A stretch of 64,000 nt of DNA from Coriobacteriaceae bacterium (GCA_025757745.1 CP107217.1:682001-746000), one strand, 5' to 3'. Positions 7,517 through 16,843 are shown, numbered from the stretch's first letter. The notes: generated from the sequence alone by a model not told the origin. Numbers and translations are program-made.

Positions 7517-9745
7517 TTAGAAGTTGGCGTCGTTGAACTGGGTGCTCTCGAGTCCGTCGAGTTGCTGTTCGGGCGTATCTGCGACGCTCTCGAGCAGCTC
7601 AGTGGGATCGACGTTCATATTCTTACCGGCTTCGTTGCCGTTGACCAGGTCGTCCGAGAAGATGTCGACTTCCATTTCTTCGGCCTCTTCGATCTGAACC
7701 TCGAGCGGCACTTGGGTGCGCACGAGCTTAACGGCTGGGCGCATGCGGGCAAACAGCGGCACGTACTCGATGATGATGGCCGAGTTCTCGAGACCGTACC
7801 AGCGTGCCGGGCTTCCGCAGGCGCGGCGGACGGCGTACTTGATGGCCATCACGCGGTGGTCATTGCGGTTGATGTCCGTTTCGGGGGCGAGCATCTTGCG
7901 CAGCATACAAAAACGGAAGTCGCCCACGTTGCCGCGCGTCTCGTAGATGGAGTAGGTGTGATGCTGCGGCGGCAGCTCACCCGATGCCATCAAGTCGCCA
8001 ACGATTTGGCGCAGGTAGGCATTAACGCGCTGGTTGACCTTAAAGCCCAAGTCCAGGCGCACGCGGAACAAAAAGTCCGTGCCAAAGGTCTCGACGGAAT
8101 ACTCGTGCGTATAGGGCTCGTCGGTAACGTGCACGTTGATGAACCAGTATGCCTTGGCGCGCTTGGGATGCTTATCCAAGATGGAATAGAGCACGTCGCG
8201 GTCGAGCGTGAGCGGGTCGGGGCTGTTGGTGAGGAACACCAGATTGTCGGCGAGCACGGGGTAGGTCTCGTCGTTGCGCAGGCGGTTGAGCTGGTCAATG
8301 TACTTGGAGACGGGCAGCAGGATCGTCTGCGTGCGCTCGATGGCGGTGCCGCGGCGCCACACGTACATAAGGCCAAACAGCAGCGAGGCCAAGAAGATCA
8401 TTACGTAGCCGCCGTCAAAGAACATGGTGAGGCACGAGGCGAAGAAGCACAGCTCAATGGCACCGAAGAGCAGGGCGAAGACGCAGGCGCCCAGCTTGTG
8501 CTTGAGGATGCCGGCGATATAGCTCGTCAGCAGCGTGGTGGTCATAAGCATGGTCACGGTAATGGCGAGGCCATAGGCGCTCTCCATGCGCTCGGAGTTC
8601 TGGAACAGCAGCACAATGAAGATGCAGCCGACCCACATGATGTTGTTGACGAGTGGAATATAGAGCTGACCCTTGGTGTCGCTGGGGTAGTGGATGCGCA
8701 GGTGCGGCATGAGATTGAGACGGGTTGCCTCGGATACCAGCGAGAACGAGCCGGTGATGAGCGCCTGCGAGGCGATGATGGCCGCTACGGCCGAAAGCAC
8801 GATGGCAAAGGGGCGCAGGGGCTCGGGGAGCATCATATAGAACGGGTTGACGATATCCATCGCAAGCATCTGGGGGTTGGAGTTATTGGCGAGCAGCCAA
8901 GCTCCCTGACCCAGATAGTTGAGGATAAGGGCCGCCTTAACAAACGGCCAGGATGCATAGATGTTTGCCTTGCCCACGTGACCCATGTCCGAATAGAGCG
9001 CCTCGGCACCGGTTGTCGATAGGAAGACAAAGCCGAGCACCATAATGCCCGAGTGGTTGATGGGCGAGAACAGAAACATGATGCCGCGGATGGGGTTGAG
9101 CGCGCGTAGGATGGACAGGTTGCCGAGCATGTTGAACAGGCCAGCGCCTGCCAAGAACAGGAACCATAGTGTCATGAGCGGGCCGAACAGCTTGCCGATC
9201 GACGAGGTGCCGGCGCGCTGCATGGCAAACAGCCCGCAGATAATGATGATGGTAATAATGATGACGTTGGTTTGCCCGTCACCCAAAAGCGCGTGACCCC
9301 ACTCGATGGTGCGCAGGCCCTCAATGGCCGTGGTGACCGTGACCGCGGGGGTGAGGATGCCGTCGGCGAGCAGCGCCGCGCCGCCGATCATGGCGGGAAG
9401 GATCAGCCACGGTGCCACCTTGCGCACGAGACTGAACAGGGCGAAGATGCCGCCTTCGTTGTGGTTATCGGCCTTCATGGCGATTACCACGTATTTGACC
9501 GTGGTCACGAGCGTCATGGTCCAGATGACGAGCGAAAGTGCGCCCAGAATCATATCCTCGCTGACGGTGCCGATGCCGCCGTTGTTGGCGACGATCGATT
9601 TCATGGTGTACATAGGGCTCGTGCCGATGTCGCCATAGACGACGCCGAGCGTTACGAGCAGCATGCCAGCGGAGAGGGGGATGGCTCCGTGCCCGCCTTG
9701 CCCGCGCTGGTCTTGGAGGTTTGCCTCCAGTTTGTTGTGTGCCAC
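7517..9745 (-). CDS. kup: Kup-family potassium uptake protein
   Basis: About 742 residues. GTG at 9743-9745 has AAGGGAG five bases upstream and is preferred; an ATG six codons earlier (9763) has no clear ribosome site. The opening motif LGVVYGDIGTSPMYTMKS is the Kup/HAK/KT signature. About 12 transmembrane segments follow, with the family blocks (for example GTSSIGKLFGPLMTLWF and NSNPQMLAMDIVNP). A soluble C-terminal domain runs from about residue 470 with an acidic tail. The protein is longer than typical Kup proteins of about 620-630 residues, owing to this C-terminal region. It imports K+ with protons across the membrane. It is convergent with bsh and transcribed alone. Confidence 0.92.
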   Translation of the reverse strand: MAHNKLEANLQDQRGQGGHGAIPLSAGMLLVTLGVVYGDIGTSPMYTMKSIVANNGGIGTVSEDMILGALSLVIWTMTLVTTVKYVVIAMKADNHNEGGIFALFSLVRKVAPWLILPAMIGGAALLADGILTPAVTVTTAIEGLRTIEWGHALLGDGQTNVIIITIIIICGLFAMQRAGTSSIGKLFGPLMTLWFLFLAGAGLFNMLGNLSILRALNPIRGIMFLFSPINHSGIMVLGFVFLSTTGAEALYSDMGHVGKANIYASWPFVKAALILNYLGQGAWLLANNSNPQMLAMDIVNPFYMMLPEPLRPFAIVLSAVAAIIASQALITGSFSLVSEATRLNLMPHLRIHYPSDTKGQLYIPLVNNIMWVGCIFIVLLFQNSERMESAYGLAITVTMLMTTTLLTSYIAGILKHKLGACVFALLFGAIELCFFASCLTMFFDGGYVMIFLASLLFGLMYVWRRGTAIERTQTILLPVSKYIDQLNRLRNDETYPVLADNLVFLTNSPDPLTLDRDVLYSILDKHPKRAKAYWFINVHVTDEPYTHEYSVETFGTDFLFRVRLDLGFKVNQRVNAYLRQIVGDLMASGELPPQHHTYSIYETRGNVGDFRFCMLRKMLAPETDINRNDHRVMAIKYAVRRACGSPARWYGLENSAIIIEYVPLFARMRPAVKLVRTQVPLEVQIEEAEEMEVDIFSDDLVNGNEAGKNMNVDPTELLESVADTPEQQLDGLESTQFNDANF

Positions 9746-9902
9746 GAGGACTCCCTTAGACATCCGGTTATCTGTCTAGGACAAAAAACTTTATGCCGTC
9801 TTTATACATACAAGAGCAGTTTGGCACATCGGGTTATTTTAGACAATAATCCTCAGCTGGGGATTATTTATCTACGCAGGTAGCATTTCAAAGCAGGGGC
9901 TT

Positions 9903-10814
9903 TTAAGCACGTGCTATCTGGGCGATGCCAGCCTTGGCGTTTGCGCGTTTGCCGGCGAGTTCGCAAAAGAGCGCGCCGCCGATGATAAGCGCGGCGCCCA
10001 TCAGGCGAACCGGTGTTATGGCTTCACCCAAAAGGGCGGCCGAGAACACGACCGCCGAAAGCGGCTCGAGGTAGCCGACGACGGCGACGGTCTGGACGGG
10101 CAGCTTGGCGACGGCGCTAAAGTAGAGCAGGCAACCAATGCCGGTGTTGACGACGCCGAGCATAGCGACGGCGCGCCAATCAATACTGGCGGCGACGCCG
10201 GCGGACAGGAATGAGGGAGCGCCCTGCGTGATGAGCGTGAGGGCCAGCGCGGTCACAAAGGCGGCGCTCACCTGGAGCGTGGAGTTCTCGAGGCCTTCGA
10301 TGTGTGGCGCACCCTTGCTAGCGATGACCATCAATGCGTAGCAGAAGGCCGAGACGATGCCGCAGGCAATACCCGCAATGGGCATATTGCCGCCTAGACC
10401 TTGTGCCGCAATGAGAAAAGCACCGCAGGCGACGGCGATAAAGCCGGCAATTTTGCTGCCGGTCAGCTTTTCGCCAAAAATGAGCGGGGAGAGGGCCATA
10501 ACGATGATGGGGCCACAGTAATACAACAGCGAGGAGATACCAACGCCGATCGTCTGATAGGCGCGGAACAGGAAAATCCAGCTGGCGCCCAGCGCGGCGC
10601 CCGAGACGATGAGCGCTGCGGCCTCGCGGGGGCGAGACGGAGCCTGCAGGTTATGGCGCTTGGTTATGAAGAGGATGGCGGCAAGGGTGAGAGCGCCCAA
10701 AAACGTGCGCAACAGTACGATATCGGAGCTCGGCAGCGCGATGGCAGCGGCGATGATGCCGTTGGAGCCAAACAATAGCAATGCTGCTAAGTACGTAAAC
10801 AATCCGTTGTTCAT
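9903..10814 (-). CDS. EamA/DMT-superfamily transporter
   Basis: 303 residues with about ten hydrophobic helices in two EamA repeats (first half ending near LIAAQGLGGN, second beginning MPIAGIACGI). Typical family signatures include the SGAALGASWIFLFRAYQTIGVG block and GYLEPLSAVVFSAALLGE near the C-terminus. The substrate is unknown; relatives export amino acids or other small metabolites. A LysR regulator is divergently transcribed from the shared 118-base intergenic region, the usual arrangement for a LysR-controlled exporter. Confidence 0.85.
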   Translation of the reverse strand: MNNGLFTYLAALLLFGSNGIIAAAIALPSSDIVLLRTFLGALTLAAILFITKRHNLQAPSRPREAAALIVSGAALGASWIFLFRAYQTIGVGISSLLYYCGPIIVMALSPLIFGEKLTGSKIAGFIAVACGAFLIAAQGLGGNMPIAGIACGIVSAFCYALMVIASKGAPHIEGLENSTLQVSAAFVTALALTLITQGAPSFLSAGVAASIDWRAVAMLGVVNTGIGCLLYFSAVAKLPVQTVAVVGYLEPLSAVVFSAALLGEAITPVRLMGAALIIGGALFCELAGKRANAKAGIAQIARA

Positions 10815-10932
10815 GTGCTGACATCCCCTCTATATCCGAGCATGTTCACTATGGGTGAACTGGCTTTAGAAGAAAAGCGAATATAATGCATGGCTGACAT
10901 GACAAAATCTCATGCAAGGGTGGAGGACTGCC

Positions 10933-11790
10933 GTGGAAACGAATATTCAAAAGATGCAGGTGCTGCTCGAGACAGTGCGCGCCGGAAGCTTTACGCGCGC
11001 CGCCGAGCGCCTGAGCTATTCGCAATCGGGCGTGAGCCGCATGGTGGCCGATCTTGAGGCCGATTGGGGCTTTAAGGTGCTCGACCGCAGTCGCGAGGGC
11101 GTGGCTCTTTCTGCTGACGGGCGGCAGGTCATGCCGGCTGTCGAGGCGCTCTGCGAGGAATTCGTTCGCTTGCAGCGACGCGTGGATGAGATGCGTGGGC
11201 TCATGCGCGGCAAAATCTGCATCGGTACGTTTTCGAGCGTGGCGACCCACGTGCTGCCGCCGGTGATTGCTCGTTTTCGTGCCGATTATCCAGACATTGA
11301 TTACGAGTTGCTGATGGGCGACTATTCAGAGATTGAACAATGGGTGGCAGAGGGCCGCTGCGATCTGGGCTTTATCCCGCATGAGCCCCGAGAAAATGGC
11401 ATGACGTCGCGGTCTTTGGCGCGCGACGAGTTGATGGCGGTGGTGCCGACAGATTCGTTGCTTGCCACGGCGGAGTTCGTCTCTCTTGCCGATTTAGCCA
11501 ACGAGCAGTTTATTCTGCTGGAACGGGGTACCGATGATGAGATTACGCCGCTATTCCGTCGGGCGGGGCTGGCGGTGCGCTCAAAACTGTCGACTTGGGA
11601 TGACTATGCGATTATGGCTATGGTCGAGGATGGCCTGGGCGTGAGCATCCTTCCGGCGCTCATCTTGCGTCGCTGCCAGTTCGATGTTGCTGTGCGTCCG
11701 CTCGAAGGGCATCCCCATCGGCAGATCAACGCCATATATCGAACGGCCGATGTTTCGCTTGCCGCCGCTCGTTTCCTCGAATACCTCTAA
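10933..11790 (+). CDS. LysR-family transcriptional regulator
   Basis: 285 residues from GTG 10933, placed six bases behind GGAGG. The HTH is at about residues 3-62 (MQVLLETVRAGSFTRAAERLSYSQSGVSRMVADLEADWG). A LysR substrate-binding domain follows from about residue 90 (GKICIGTFSSVATHVLPPVI... through the EDGLGVSILPALI motif). It is expected to bind the intergenic region shared with the divergent EamA transporter and control it in response to an unknown ligand. Confidence 0.9.
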   Translation: METNIQKMQVLLETVRAGSFTRAAERLSYSQSGVSRMVADLEADWGFKVLDRSREGVALSADGRQVMPAVEALCEEFVRLQRRVDEMRGLMRGKICIGTFSSVATHVLPPVIARFRADYPDIDYELLMGDYSEIEQWVAEGRCDLGFIPHEPRENGMTSRSLARDELMAVVPTDSLLATAEFVSLADLANEQFILLERGTDDEITPLFRRAGLAVRSKLSTWDDYAIMAMVEDGLGVSILPALILRRCQFDVAVRPLEGHPHRQINAIYRTADVSLAAARFLEYL

Positions 11791-11850
11791 ATGCGTGCAC
11801 GTCGTTATCGCCTTGGGATAAATCTCGAGGTCTTGCTCATTTTATTTTTG

Positions 11851-11935
11851 AAATTGAACTTTTCGAAATAGCACGGCGTTATACTGCTGCCTAAATTGAA
11901 CTCAGGTTCAATTCGTGTTGTATAAATTGAACTTT
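11851..11935 (+). promoter_or_regulatory. Promoter and likely auto-operator of the HTH-aminotransferase gene
   Basis: Three AAATTGAAC-type sites are visible. Two are direct repeats (AAATTGAACTTT at 11851 and 11924). The middle one is part of a perfect 8-4-8 palindrome, AATTGAACtcagGTTCAATT (11894-11913). A TATACT -10-like hexamer is at 11880-11885 between the first two. This layout fits binding by the HTH domain encoded immediately downstream. Confidence 0.6.
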
Positions 11936-11953
11936 GCCAGCAAGGAGGTTCTA

Positions 11954-13474
11954 GTGGCCCAAGAGACGTTTAGCGATCGTCTGCGACAGGCTATGTCCGA
12001 TCGCGACGTTCGCCAGTCGGACGTGATCCGCGCATCGGAGATGCTCAGCAAAAAACTCGGCAAGAGTCAGATGAGCCAATATGTGAGCGGCAAGACGATC
12101 CCGCGGCGCGATGTGGCAGAGCTGCTCGCTCGTATTTTGGAGGTCGATGTTTCCTGGCTGCTCGCCGGTGACGCCGATCAAGGCGAGGAATCATCGCCTC
12201 GCAACGTACCCAAGCCCGAACCCCATCCCTCAGCTCAAATTCCAAGGAGCACCACCATGCGTACTTTTTCAAAATCCACCAAGCTCGATAACGTCCTGTA
12301 TGACGTGCGCGGCCCCGTCGTCGACGAGGCCGCCCGTATGGAGGACGAGGGCGAGCGTATTCTCAAGCTCAACATCGGTAATCCGGCGCCCTTTGGCTTC
12401 CGCACGCCCGATGAGGTCATTAAGGACATGCGCCAGCAGCTGCCCGACTGCGAAGGCTATTCCAACTCGCGCGGCCTGTTCTCTGCGCGCAAGGCAATCA
12501 TGCAGTACTCGCAGATCAAGGGCCTGCCCAACGTTCAGATGGAGCACATCTACACGGGCAACGGCGTGTCCGAACTCATTCAGCTTTCGATGAACGCGCT
12601 GCTCGACAATGGCGACGAGATTCTGATCCCCAGCCCCGACTATCCGCTCTGGACGGCGTGCGCAACCCTTGCCGGCGGTCATCCCGTTCACTATCTGTGT
12701 GATGAGCAAGCGGATTGGTATCCCGACCTGGAGGATATGGAGTCCAAGATCACGAGCGCGACCAAGGCCCTCGTCATCATCAACCCCAACAACCCCACGG
12801 GTTCGGTCTATCCGCGCGAGGTACTCGAGGGCATCGTTGAGATCGCGCGCAGGCACCAGCTCATGATTTTTGCCGATGAGATCTACGACCGCCTGTGCAT
12901 GGACGGCTACGAGCACGTCTCGATTGCCTCGCTCGCTCCCGACCTGCCCTGCGTCACCTTTAGCGGCCTTTCCAAGTCGCACATGATCGCGGGCTATCGT
13001 ATTGGCTGGATGGTGCTTTCGGGTAACCAGCGCTGCATGAGCGACTTTATTATGGGCATCAACATGCTCTCGAACATGCGCCTGTGCTCCAACGTGCCGG
13101 CTCAGTCAATCGTCCAGACGGCGCTCGGCGGCCATCAGTCTGTTAACAACTACATCCGCCCCGGCGGTCGTGTCTACGAGCAGCGCAACTTTGTGTATGA
13201 GGCACTCAACAAGATCGACGGCATCTCGGTGGTCAAGCCGCGTGCGGCGTTCTATATCTTCCCCAAGATGGATGTTAAAAAGTTCAACATCACCGATGAC
13301 GAGCAGTTCGCTCTTGACCTGCTGCACGAGAAGAAGATCCTGATCACGCGCGGCGGCGGCTTCAACTGGGCTGAGCCTGACCACTTCCGCATCGTGTACC
13401 TGCCGCGCATGGAAGTGCTCAAAGAGTCGCTCGAAGACCTCGCCGACTTCTTCGATCACTACCGCCAGTCGTAG
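11954..13474 (+). CDS. alaA: XRE-HTH domain fused to AlaA-type aminotransferase
   Basis: 506 residues from GTG 11954 behind AAGGAGG. Residues about 5-75 form an XRE-type HTH (FSDRLRQAMSDRDVRQSDV... MSQYVSGKTIPRRDVAELLA). After a Pro/Ser-rich linker, residues 102-506 closely resemble E. coli AlaA: LDNVLYDVRGPV, LKLNIGNPAPFGF, IINPNNPTG, and the PLP lysine in SGLSKSHMIAGYRIGW. It should interconvert pyruvate/glutamate and alanine/2-oxoglutarate while also binding DNA. Met102 (ATG 12257) has its own AAGGAG seven bases upstream, so a stand-alone aminotransferase could also be made. Operator-like palindromes precede the gene. Confidence 0.88.
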   Translation: MAQETFSDRLRQAMSDRDVRQSDVIRASEMLSKKLGKSQMSQYVSGKTIPRRDVAELLARILEVDVSWLLAGDADQGEESSPRNVPKPEPHPSAQIPRSTTMRTFSKSTKLDNVLYDVRGPVVDEAARMEDEGERILKLNIGNPAPFGFRTPDEVIKDMRQQLPDCEGYSNSRGLFSARKAIMQYSQIKGLPNVQMEHIYTGNGVSELIQLSMNALLDNGDEILIPSPDYPLWTACATLAGGHPVHYLCDEQADWYPDLEDMESKITSATKALVIINPNNPTGSVYPREVLEGIVEIARRHQLMIFADEIYDRLCMDGYEHVSIASLAPDLPCVTFSGLSKSHMIAGYRIGWMVLSGNQRCMSDFIMGINMLSNMRLCSNVPAQSIVQTALGGHQSVNNYIRPGGRVYEQRNFVYEALNKIDGISVVKPRAAFYIFPKMDVKKFNITDDEQFALDLLHEKKILITRGGGFNWAEPDHFRIVYLPRMEVLKESLEDLADFFDHYRQS

Positions 13475-13525
13475 GGGATTAAGTATCTGGCGCCGTAAGA
13501 ATCGAGGCGTCGCAGGATAGACATA

Positions 13526-13717
13526 CGACAGCGAGCGAGCCGCATTTGCGCCAAGGTGACGTGAAATGAGAGGGCGCTGACCTTCTGGTCGCGCCCTCGA
13601 AATTGAACGTCAGATTGGCGTGAATGCGACTCGCGCAGCGTCAAGTGGTCCGCCGTTCGTTAGAACGGCGGAACGATATAACGTCACCTTGGCGCAAATG
13701 CGGCTCGCTCGCTGTCG
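13526..13717. repeat. Compound hairpin element C with 37-bp perfect inverted repeat
   Basis: Bases 13526-13562 are exactly complementary to 13681-13717 (37 bp). Between them lie a terminator-like stem (GAGGGCG/CGCCCTC at 13570-13598, loop region TGACCTTCTGGTC), a third partly complementary arm (13601-13641), and a 10-bp stem with GTTA loop (13649-13672). The first arm can therefore pair with either of two partners. It lies between convergent alaA and def genes. The CCAAGGTGAC / GTCAGATTGG pairing matches the internal-loop motif of elements A and B. Confidence 0.75.
13570..13598. terminator. Terminator-like stem between alaA and def
   Basis: GAGGGCG / CGCCCTC stem extended by GACC-TTCT-GGTC, inside element C. 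It could serve both convergent genes. There is no strong T-run on the plus side. Confidence 0.5.
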
Positions 13718-13748
13718 TGTGCTCAACCTGCATCGTTGCCCTGGCTGT

Positions 13749-14159
13749 CTAAATAACAATCCCGTTGCAGTGGTCGATTTCGTGTTGGATGATCTCGGCG
13801 GTGTAGCCCGAGAAGTTTTTGATGCGGTGGACGAAATTCTCGTCCAAATACTCAACCTTAATGCGGCGATAGCGAGTACAGGGGCGCTCGCCGGAAAGCG
13901 AGAGACATCCTTCGCTCGTCTGATAGGAATTGACCTGCTCAAGAATTTGCGGGTTGTACATGAGCAGCGACTTGCTGCCGTCCTTTACGCAGATGATGCG
14001 TTTGCGCACGCCAATCATGTTGGCGGCAAGGCCCACGCACTCGTGCTCATGCTCATGGAGCGTATCCAGGAGGTCCTGCCCGGTCGCGGCATCGTCGGGT
14101 CCCGCGTCTTCGGAAGGCAGGCGCAAAAAGAACTCGGATTTCATGATGGGCTTAATCAT
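13749..14159 (-). CDS. def: Peptide deformylase
   Basis: 136 residues from the ATG at 14157-14159, behind GGAGCCCTCC. Motif 1 is VGLAANMIGV (the usual Gln is Met48), motif 2 is EGCLS (Cys85), and motif 3 is the intact QHEIDH (His126, Glu127, His130). The Met variant in motif 1 also occurs in many Firmicute deformylases. The enzyme removes the formyl group from new polypeptides in the cytoplasm. It is the only one of the two deformylase genes here with the full catalytic set. Convergent with alaA across element C. Confidence 0.88.
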   Translation of the reverse strand: MIKPIMKSEFFLRLPSEDAGPDDAATGQDLLDTLHEHEHECVGLAANMIGVRKRIICVKDGSKSLLMYNPQILEQVNSYQTSEGCLSLSGERPCTRYRRIKVEYLDENFVHRIKNFSGYTAEIIQHEIDHCNGIVI

Positions 14160-14363
14160 GGAGGGCTCCTCATGTCTCATGCTTTCGTGGACTTTCAATA
14201 ATAGCGCGGAAGGAAAGCTGCGCGTTCGCGTTACAATCTTTCGACGTTGGACCATGTTGCCAGACTCGTCGCGTGCGGCGTCTGGCGTAAGTCTAGGGCT
14301 CATCCTCGCCCTGGACTGTTCCTCTGGGGCGATACGACTGTCGTTCCAAGAGGAAGGAAATGC

Positions 14364-15779
14364 ATGGGGAGCAAATCTCAGCAACAAGTTCAAGTAGCGC
14401 CATCGGCCACTTCGGCGTTTCTCGCCGTAATGTATATCGCGGCCTTTGTTGCCGCGTTTAACGAGAACATCATTAACGTGGCGTTGCACGACATCATGGC
14501 GGCCTTTTCGGTGAGTGCCATCACGGCGCAGTGGCTTGTTTCGGGCTACATGATCGTGACGTCGATCTTTACGGCCATCATGGCCTTTCTTTCCGGTCGC
14601 TTCTCGACGCGCAAGCTGCTGTTTTTCGCATGTGGATGCCTGGTCGCCGGAGAAGTCCTGTGCCTGGTCCCCCCAACGTTTACCGTCTTGCTGCCAAGTC
14701 GCATTTTGCAGGCTGCGGGATCGGGCATCTTGTTTCCGCTCATGATGAATGTGGTGCTATCTTGCGCTCCGCGCGAGAAGCTCGGTCTGTATCTGAGTCT
14801 GGGCGGTGCCTGCATTACGCTGGGGCCGGCGTTTGGACCTGTGGTCAGTGGTCTTATGTGCACGTTGTTTGGCTGGAGGGCGGTGTTCGTAGTGCCGCTG
14901 GTGGGCGGTGTCGTGGTTGCCGCGGCGGCAGCAAAGCTCGTTCGAAATGTTGGAGAGCGCTCGAACACTACGCTTGTTATTCTGTCGGTTGCTTTGCTTG
15001 CGGCCGGCATTACGGCGTTTGTGTATTCCGTAGGCGAGTTCTCGACCAATGTGATGACCGGTATCGTGACGCTTTTCGCCGCTGTGGTGCTGCTTGGCCT
15101 GTTTGCGGTCCGCCAGCTCAAGCTCGGACATCCGGTGCTCAACGTGCGCCCCATGGCAAGCGTTCGTTTTTGGCCTGCGTGCCTGCTTGTGGTGGTGTCG
15201 ATGATGACGACGTTCTCGATGAGCGTTTTGCTGCCGCTCTATTTTGAGGGCGCATACGGCATGACCGCTCTTGTTGCGGGCTTGCTCATTTTGCCGACGA
15301 TTGCCTGCAACGCCGTGACCTCGATTGTGGGCGGACGCGTGATGGACGCCCGTGGCGCATGGCCGCTGCTGCCGGTCGGCTTTGCCCTGATTGCTGTGGG
15401 GCAGACTGCCATTTCGATGACAGCGGCAAGCATGAATATCGGCGTCGTCGTGGCACTGACCATTGTGGTGTATGCTGGCGTCGGTTTGGTGCTGAGCCCC
15501 TCACAGACGGCCGGCCTGGAGACGCTGCCCGCCGCCGAGCATCCTCACGGAACGGCATTGCTCAACACGTGGAACATGATTGCCGCGTCGTTTGGTCCAT
15601 CGCTGTTTATCGGCCTGCTCTCGAGTTCTGCGGCGACTGCCGGCGCCGCTGGCGTTGCGGCGGACGTTGCCCAGGCTATTGGATTTGCGGCTGCCGTGCG
15701 CGTGGCGGCTGTGATTGCCGTGGTCGGTTTCGTGGCGTCGCTGGTGTACGCTCGTCGCGAGTCGCACATGTCGCATTAA
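14364..15779 (+). CDS. MFS transporter, DHA2 (EmrB/QacA) type
   Basis: 471 residues from ATG 14364, behind AGAGGAAGGAAATGC. About 14 hydrophobic segments fit the DHA2 drug:proton antiporter group. Typical points are FNENIINVALHDIMAAFSVS in helix 1, the loop 2-3 region LSGRFSTRKLL, and the helix 5 antiporter-type run SLGGACITLGPAFGPVVSGLM. Likely role: proton-driven efflux of an unknown compound. It is divergent from def with about 200 bases between and has no regulator directly attached. Confidence 0.87.
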   Translation: MGSKSQQQVQVAPSATSAFLAVMYIAAFVAAFNENIINVALHDIMAAFSVSAITAQWLVSGYMIVTSIFTAIMAFLSGRFSTRKLLFFACGCLVAGEVLCLVPPTFTVLLPSRILQAAGSGILFPLMMNVVLSCAPREKLGLYLSLGGACITLGPAFGPVVSGLMCTLFGWRAVFVVPLVGGVVVAAAAAKLVRNVGERSNTTLVILSVALLAAGITAFVYSVGEFSTNVMTGIVTLFAAVVLLGLFAVRQLKLGHPVLNVRPMASVRFWPACLLVVVSMMTTFSMSVLLPLYFEGAYGMTALVAGLLILPTIACNAVTSIVGGRVMDARGAWPLLPVGFALIAVGQTAISMTAASMNIGVVVALTIVVYAGVGLVLSPSQTAGLETLPAAEHPHGTALLNTWNMIAASFGPSLFIGLLSSSAATAGAAGVAADVAQAIGFAAAVRVAAVIAVVGFVASLVYARRESHMSH

Positions 15780-15929
15780 TGTGTGTACATAGATTCTGCA
15801 GCTAGATTGAATGGCGACACCATAAACTAATGGACGTTTTGCCGAGAGGCATGAATGTAAAGCGCAAAGAGTGCGCGACGGGCCCCGCGAATGGGGCGAT
15901 GATGCCCGAGAGGGCCAAGAAGGAGTCTC

Positions 15930-16841
15930 ATGTCTGAGAACGAAGAGATCATGAACGAGACCGAGAACGAGACCATGGCTGCCGAGGTCGAGGCAGTCGA
16001 GACCGTGGAGACCGAAGCTGCCGAGGCTGAGGCTGCTGACGAGGTTTCCGCCGAGGAGGAGGCCGAGGTTGTCGAGGCCGCCGTTGATTACGATGACGAA
16101 GAGCTGATGGACAAGATGCAGAAGGCCGCCCGCCTGCTGCGTAGCCGTCGCTTTGCTATTTCTAAGGAGGAGGAGGCCAAGGCCGAGCGCATGGCGAACA
16201 TCGAGCGCGCCATCAAGCTACTTGACCTCAAGCCCAAGATGGAGCAGAAGGAAATGTCCGACCTGCTGGGCATGCGCCTTCGTGAGCTCGATGGCCTGAT
16301 GGCCGAGGCCGAGGCTGCCGATCTGGTCGGCCGCATCGACGACGCCGAGGGCGATATGCGCAAGATTGTTGTCTTCGCCGCCGAGGATGCCGCTGAGGGC
16401 CTGGTCGAGCTTGCCAACAAGAAGGAGAAGCTCCTGCCCGAGCTTTCTTACGAGGAGGCCACCGAGCTGATGGCCGCTCTCGATAAGGTCATCGCTCCGC
16501 TCGTCGCCATGGGCCTGGACGAGGACCGCGGTCCTCGCGGCGGCCGTGACGAGCGCGGTGGCCGTGGCGGCGACCGTGGCGGTCGCGGCGGCTTTGGCGA
16601 TCGCGGTGGCCGTGGCGGTGACCGCGGCGGTCGCGGTGGCGATCGCGGTGGCCGTGGCGGCTTTGGTGACCGTGGCGGTGACCGTGGCGGTCGCGGCGGC
16701 TTTGGTGGCAACCGTGGTGGCTATGGCGATCGCGGTGGCAACCGTGGTGGCTTCGGCGGCAACCGTGGTAACGACCGCGGCGGTCGCGGTGGCGACCGTG
16801 GCGGCCGAAACGGTGGCGGCTTCCGCGGCAACCGTTTCTAG
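15930..16841 (+). CDS. MarR-like winged-helix protein with RGG-repeat tail
   Basis: 303 residues from ATG 15930, behind AAGGAG. Three parts are visible. Residues 1-55 are strongly acidic (Glu/Ala-rich). Residues about 58-192 resemble a MarR-type winged helix (helix pair QKEMSDLLGMRLRELDGLM, wing-like VGRIDDAEGDMRKIVVF, closing dimerisation helices LSYEEATELMAALDKVI). Residues about 200-303 consist of Arg/Gly/Asp/Phe repeats such as GGRGGDRGGRGGFGDR. RGG tails generally bind RNA or drive phase separation in other proteins. The combination with a winged helix suggests a nucleic-acid-binding hub, but its target is unknown. The 150-base leader contains GC-rich stem candidates (GGCCCCGCGAATGGGGC near 15880). 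I do not recognise a characterised homologue. Confidence 0.75.
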   Translation: MSENEEIMNETENETMAAEVEAVETVETEAAEAEAADEVSAEEEAEVVEAAVDYDDEELMDKMQKAARLLRSRRFAISKEEEAKAERMANIERAIKLLDLKPKMEQKEMSDLLGMRLRELDGLMAEAEAADLVGRIDDAEGDMRKIVVFAAEDAAEGLVELANKKEKLLPELSYEEATELMAALDKVIAPLVAMGLDEDRGPRGGRDERGGRGGDRGGRGGFGDRGGRGGDRGGRGGDRGGRGGFGDRGGDRGGRGGFGGNRGGYGDRGGNRGGFGGNRGNDRGGRGGDRGGRNGGGFRGNRF

Positions 16842-16843
16842 GG

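Noticed and set aside
16534..16838. CRISPR-like or minisatellite array
   Set aside because: The short repeats are codons for the RGG tail of an open frame, of irregular length and without spacers.
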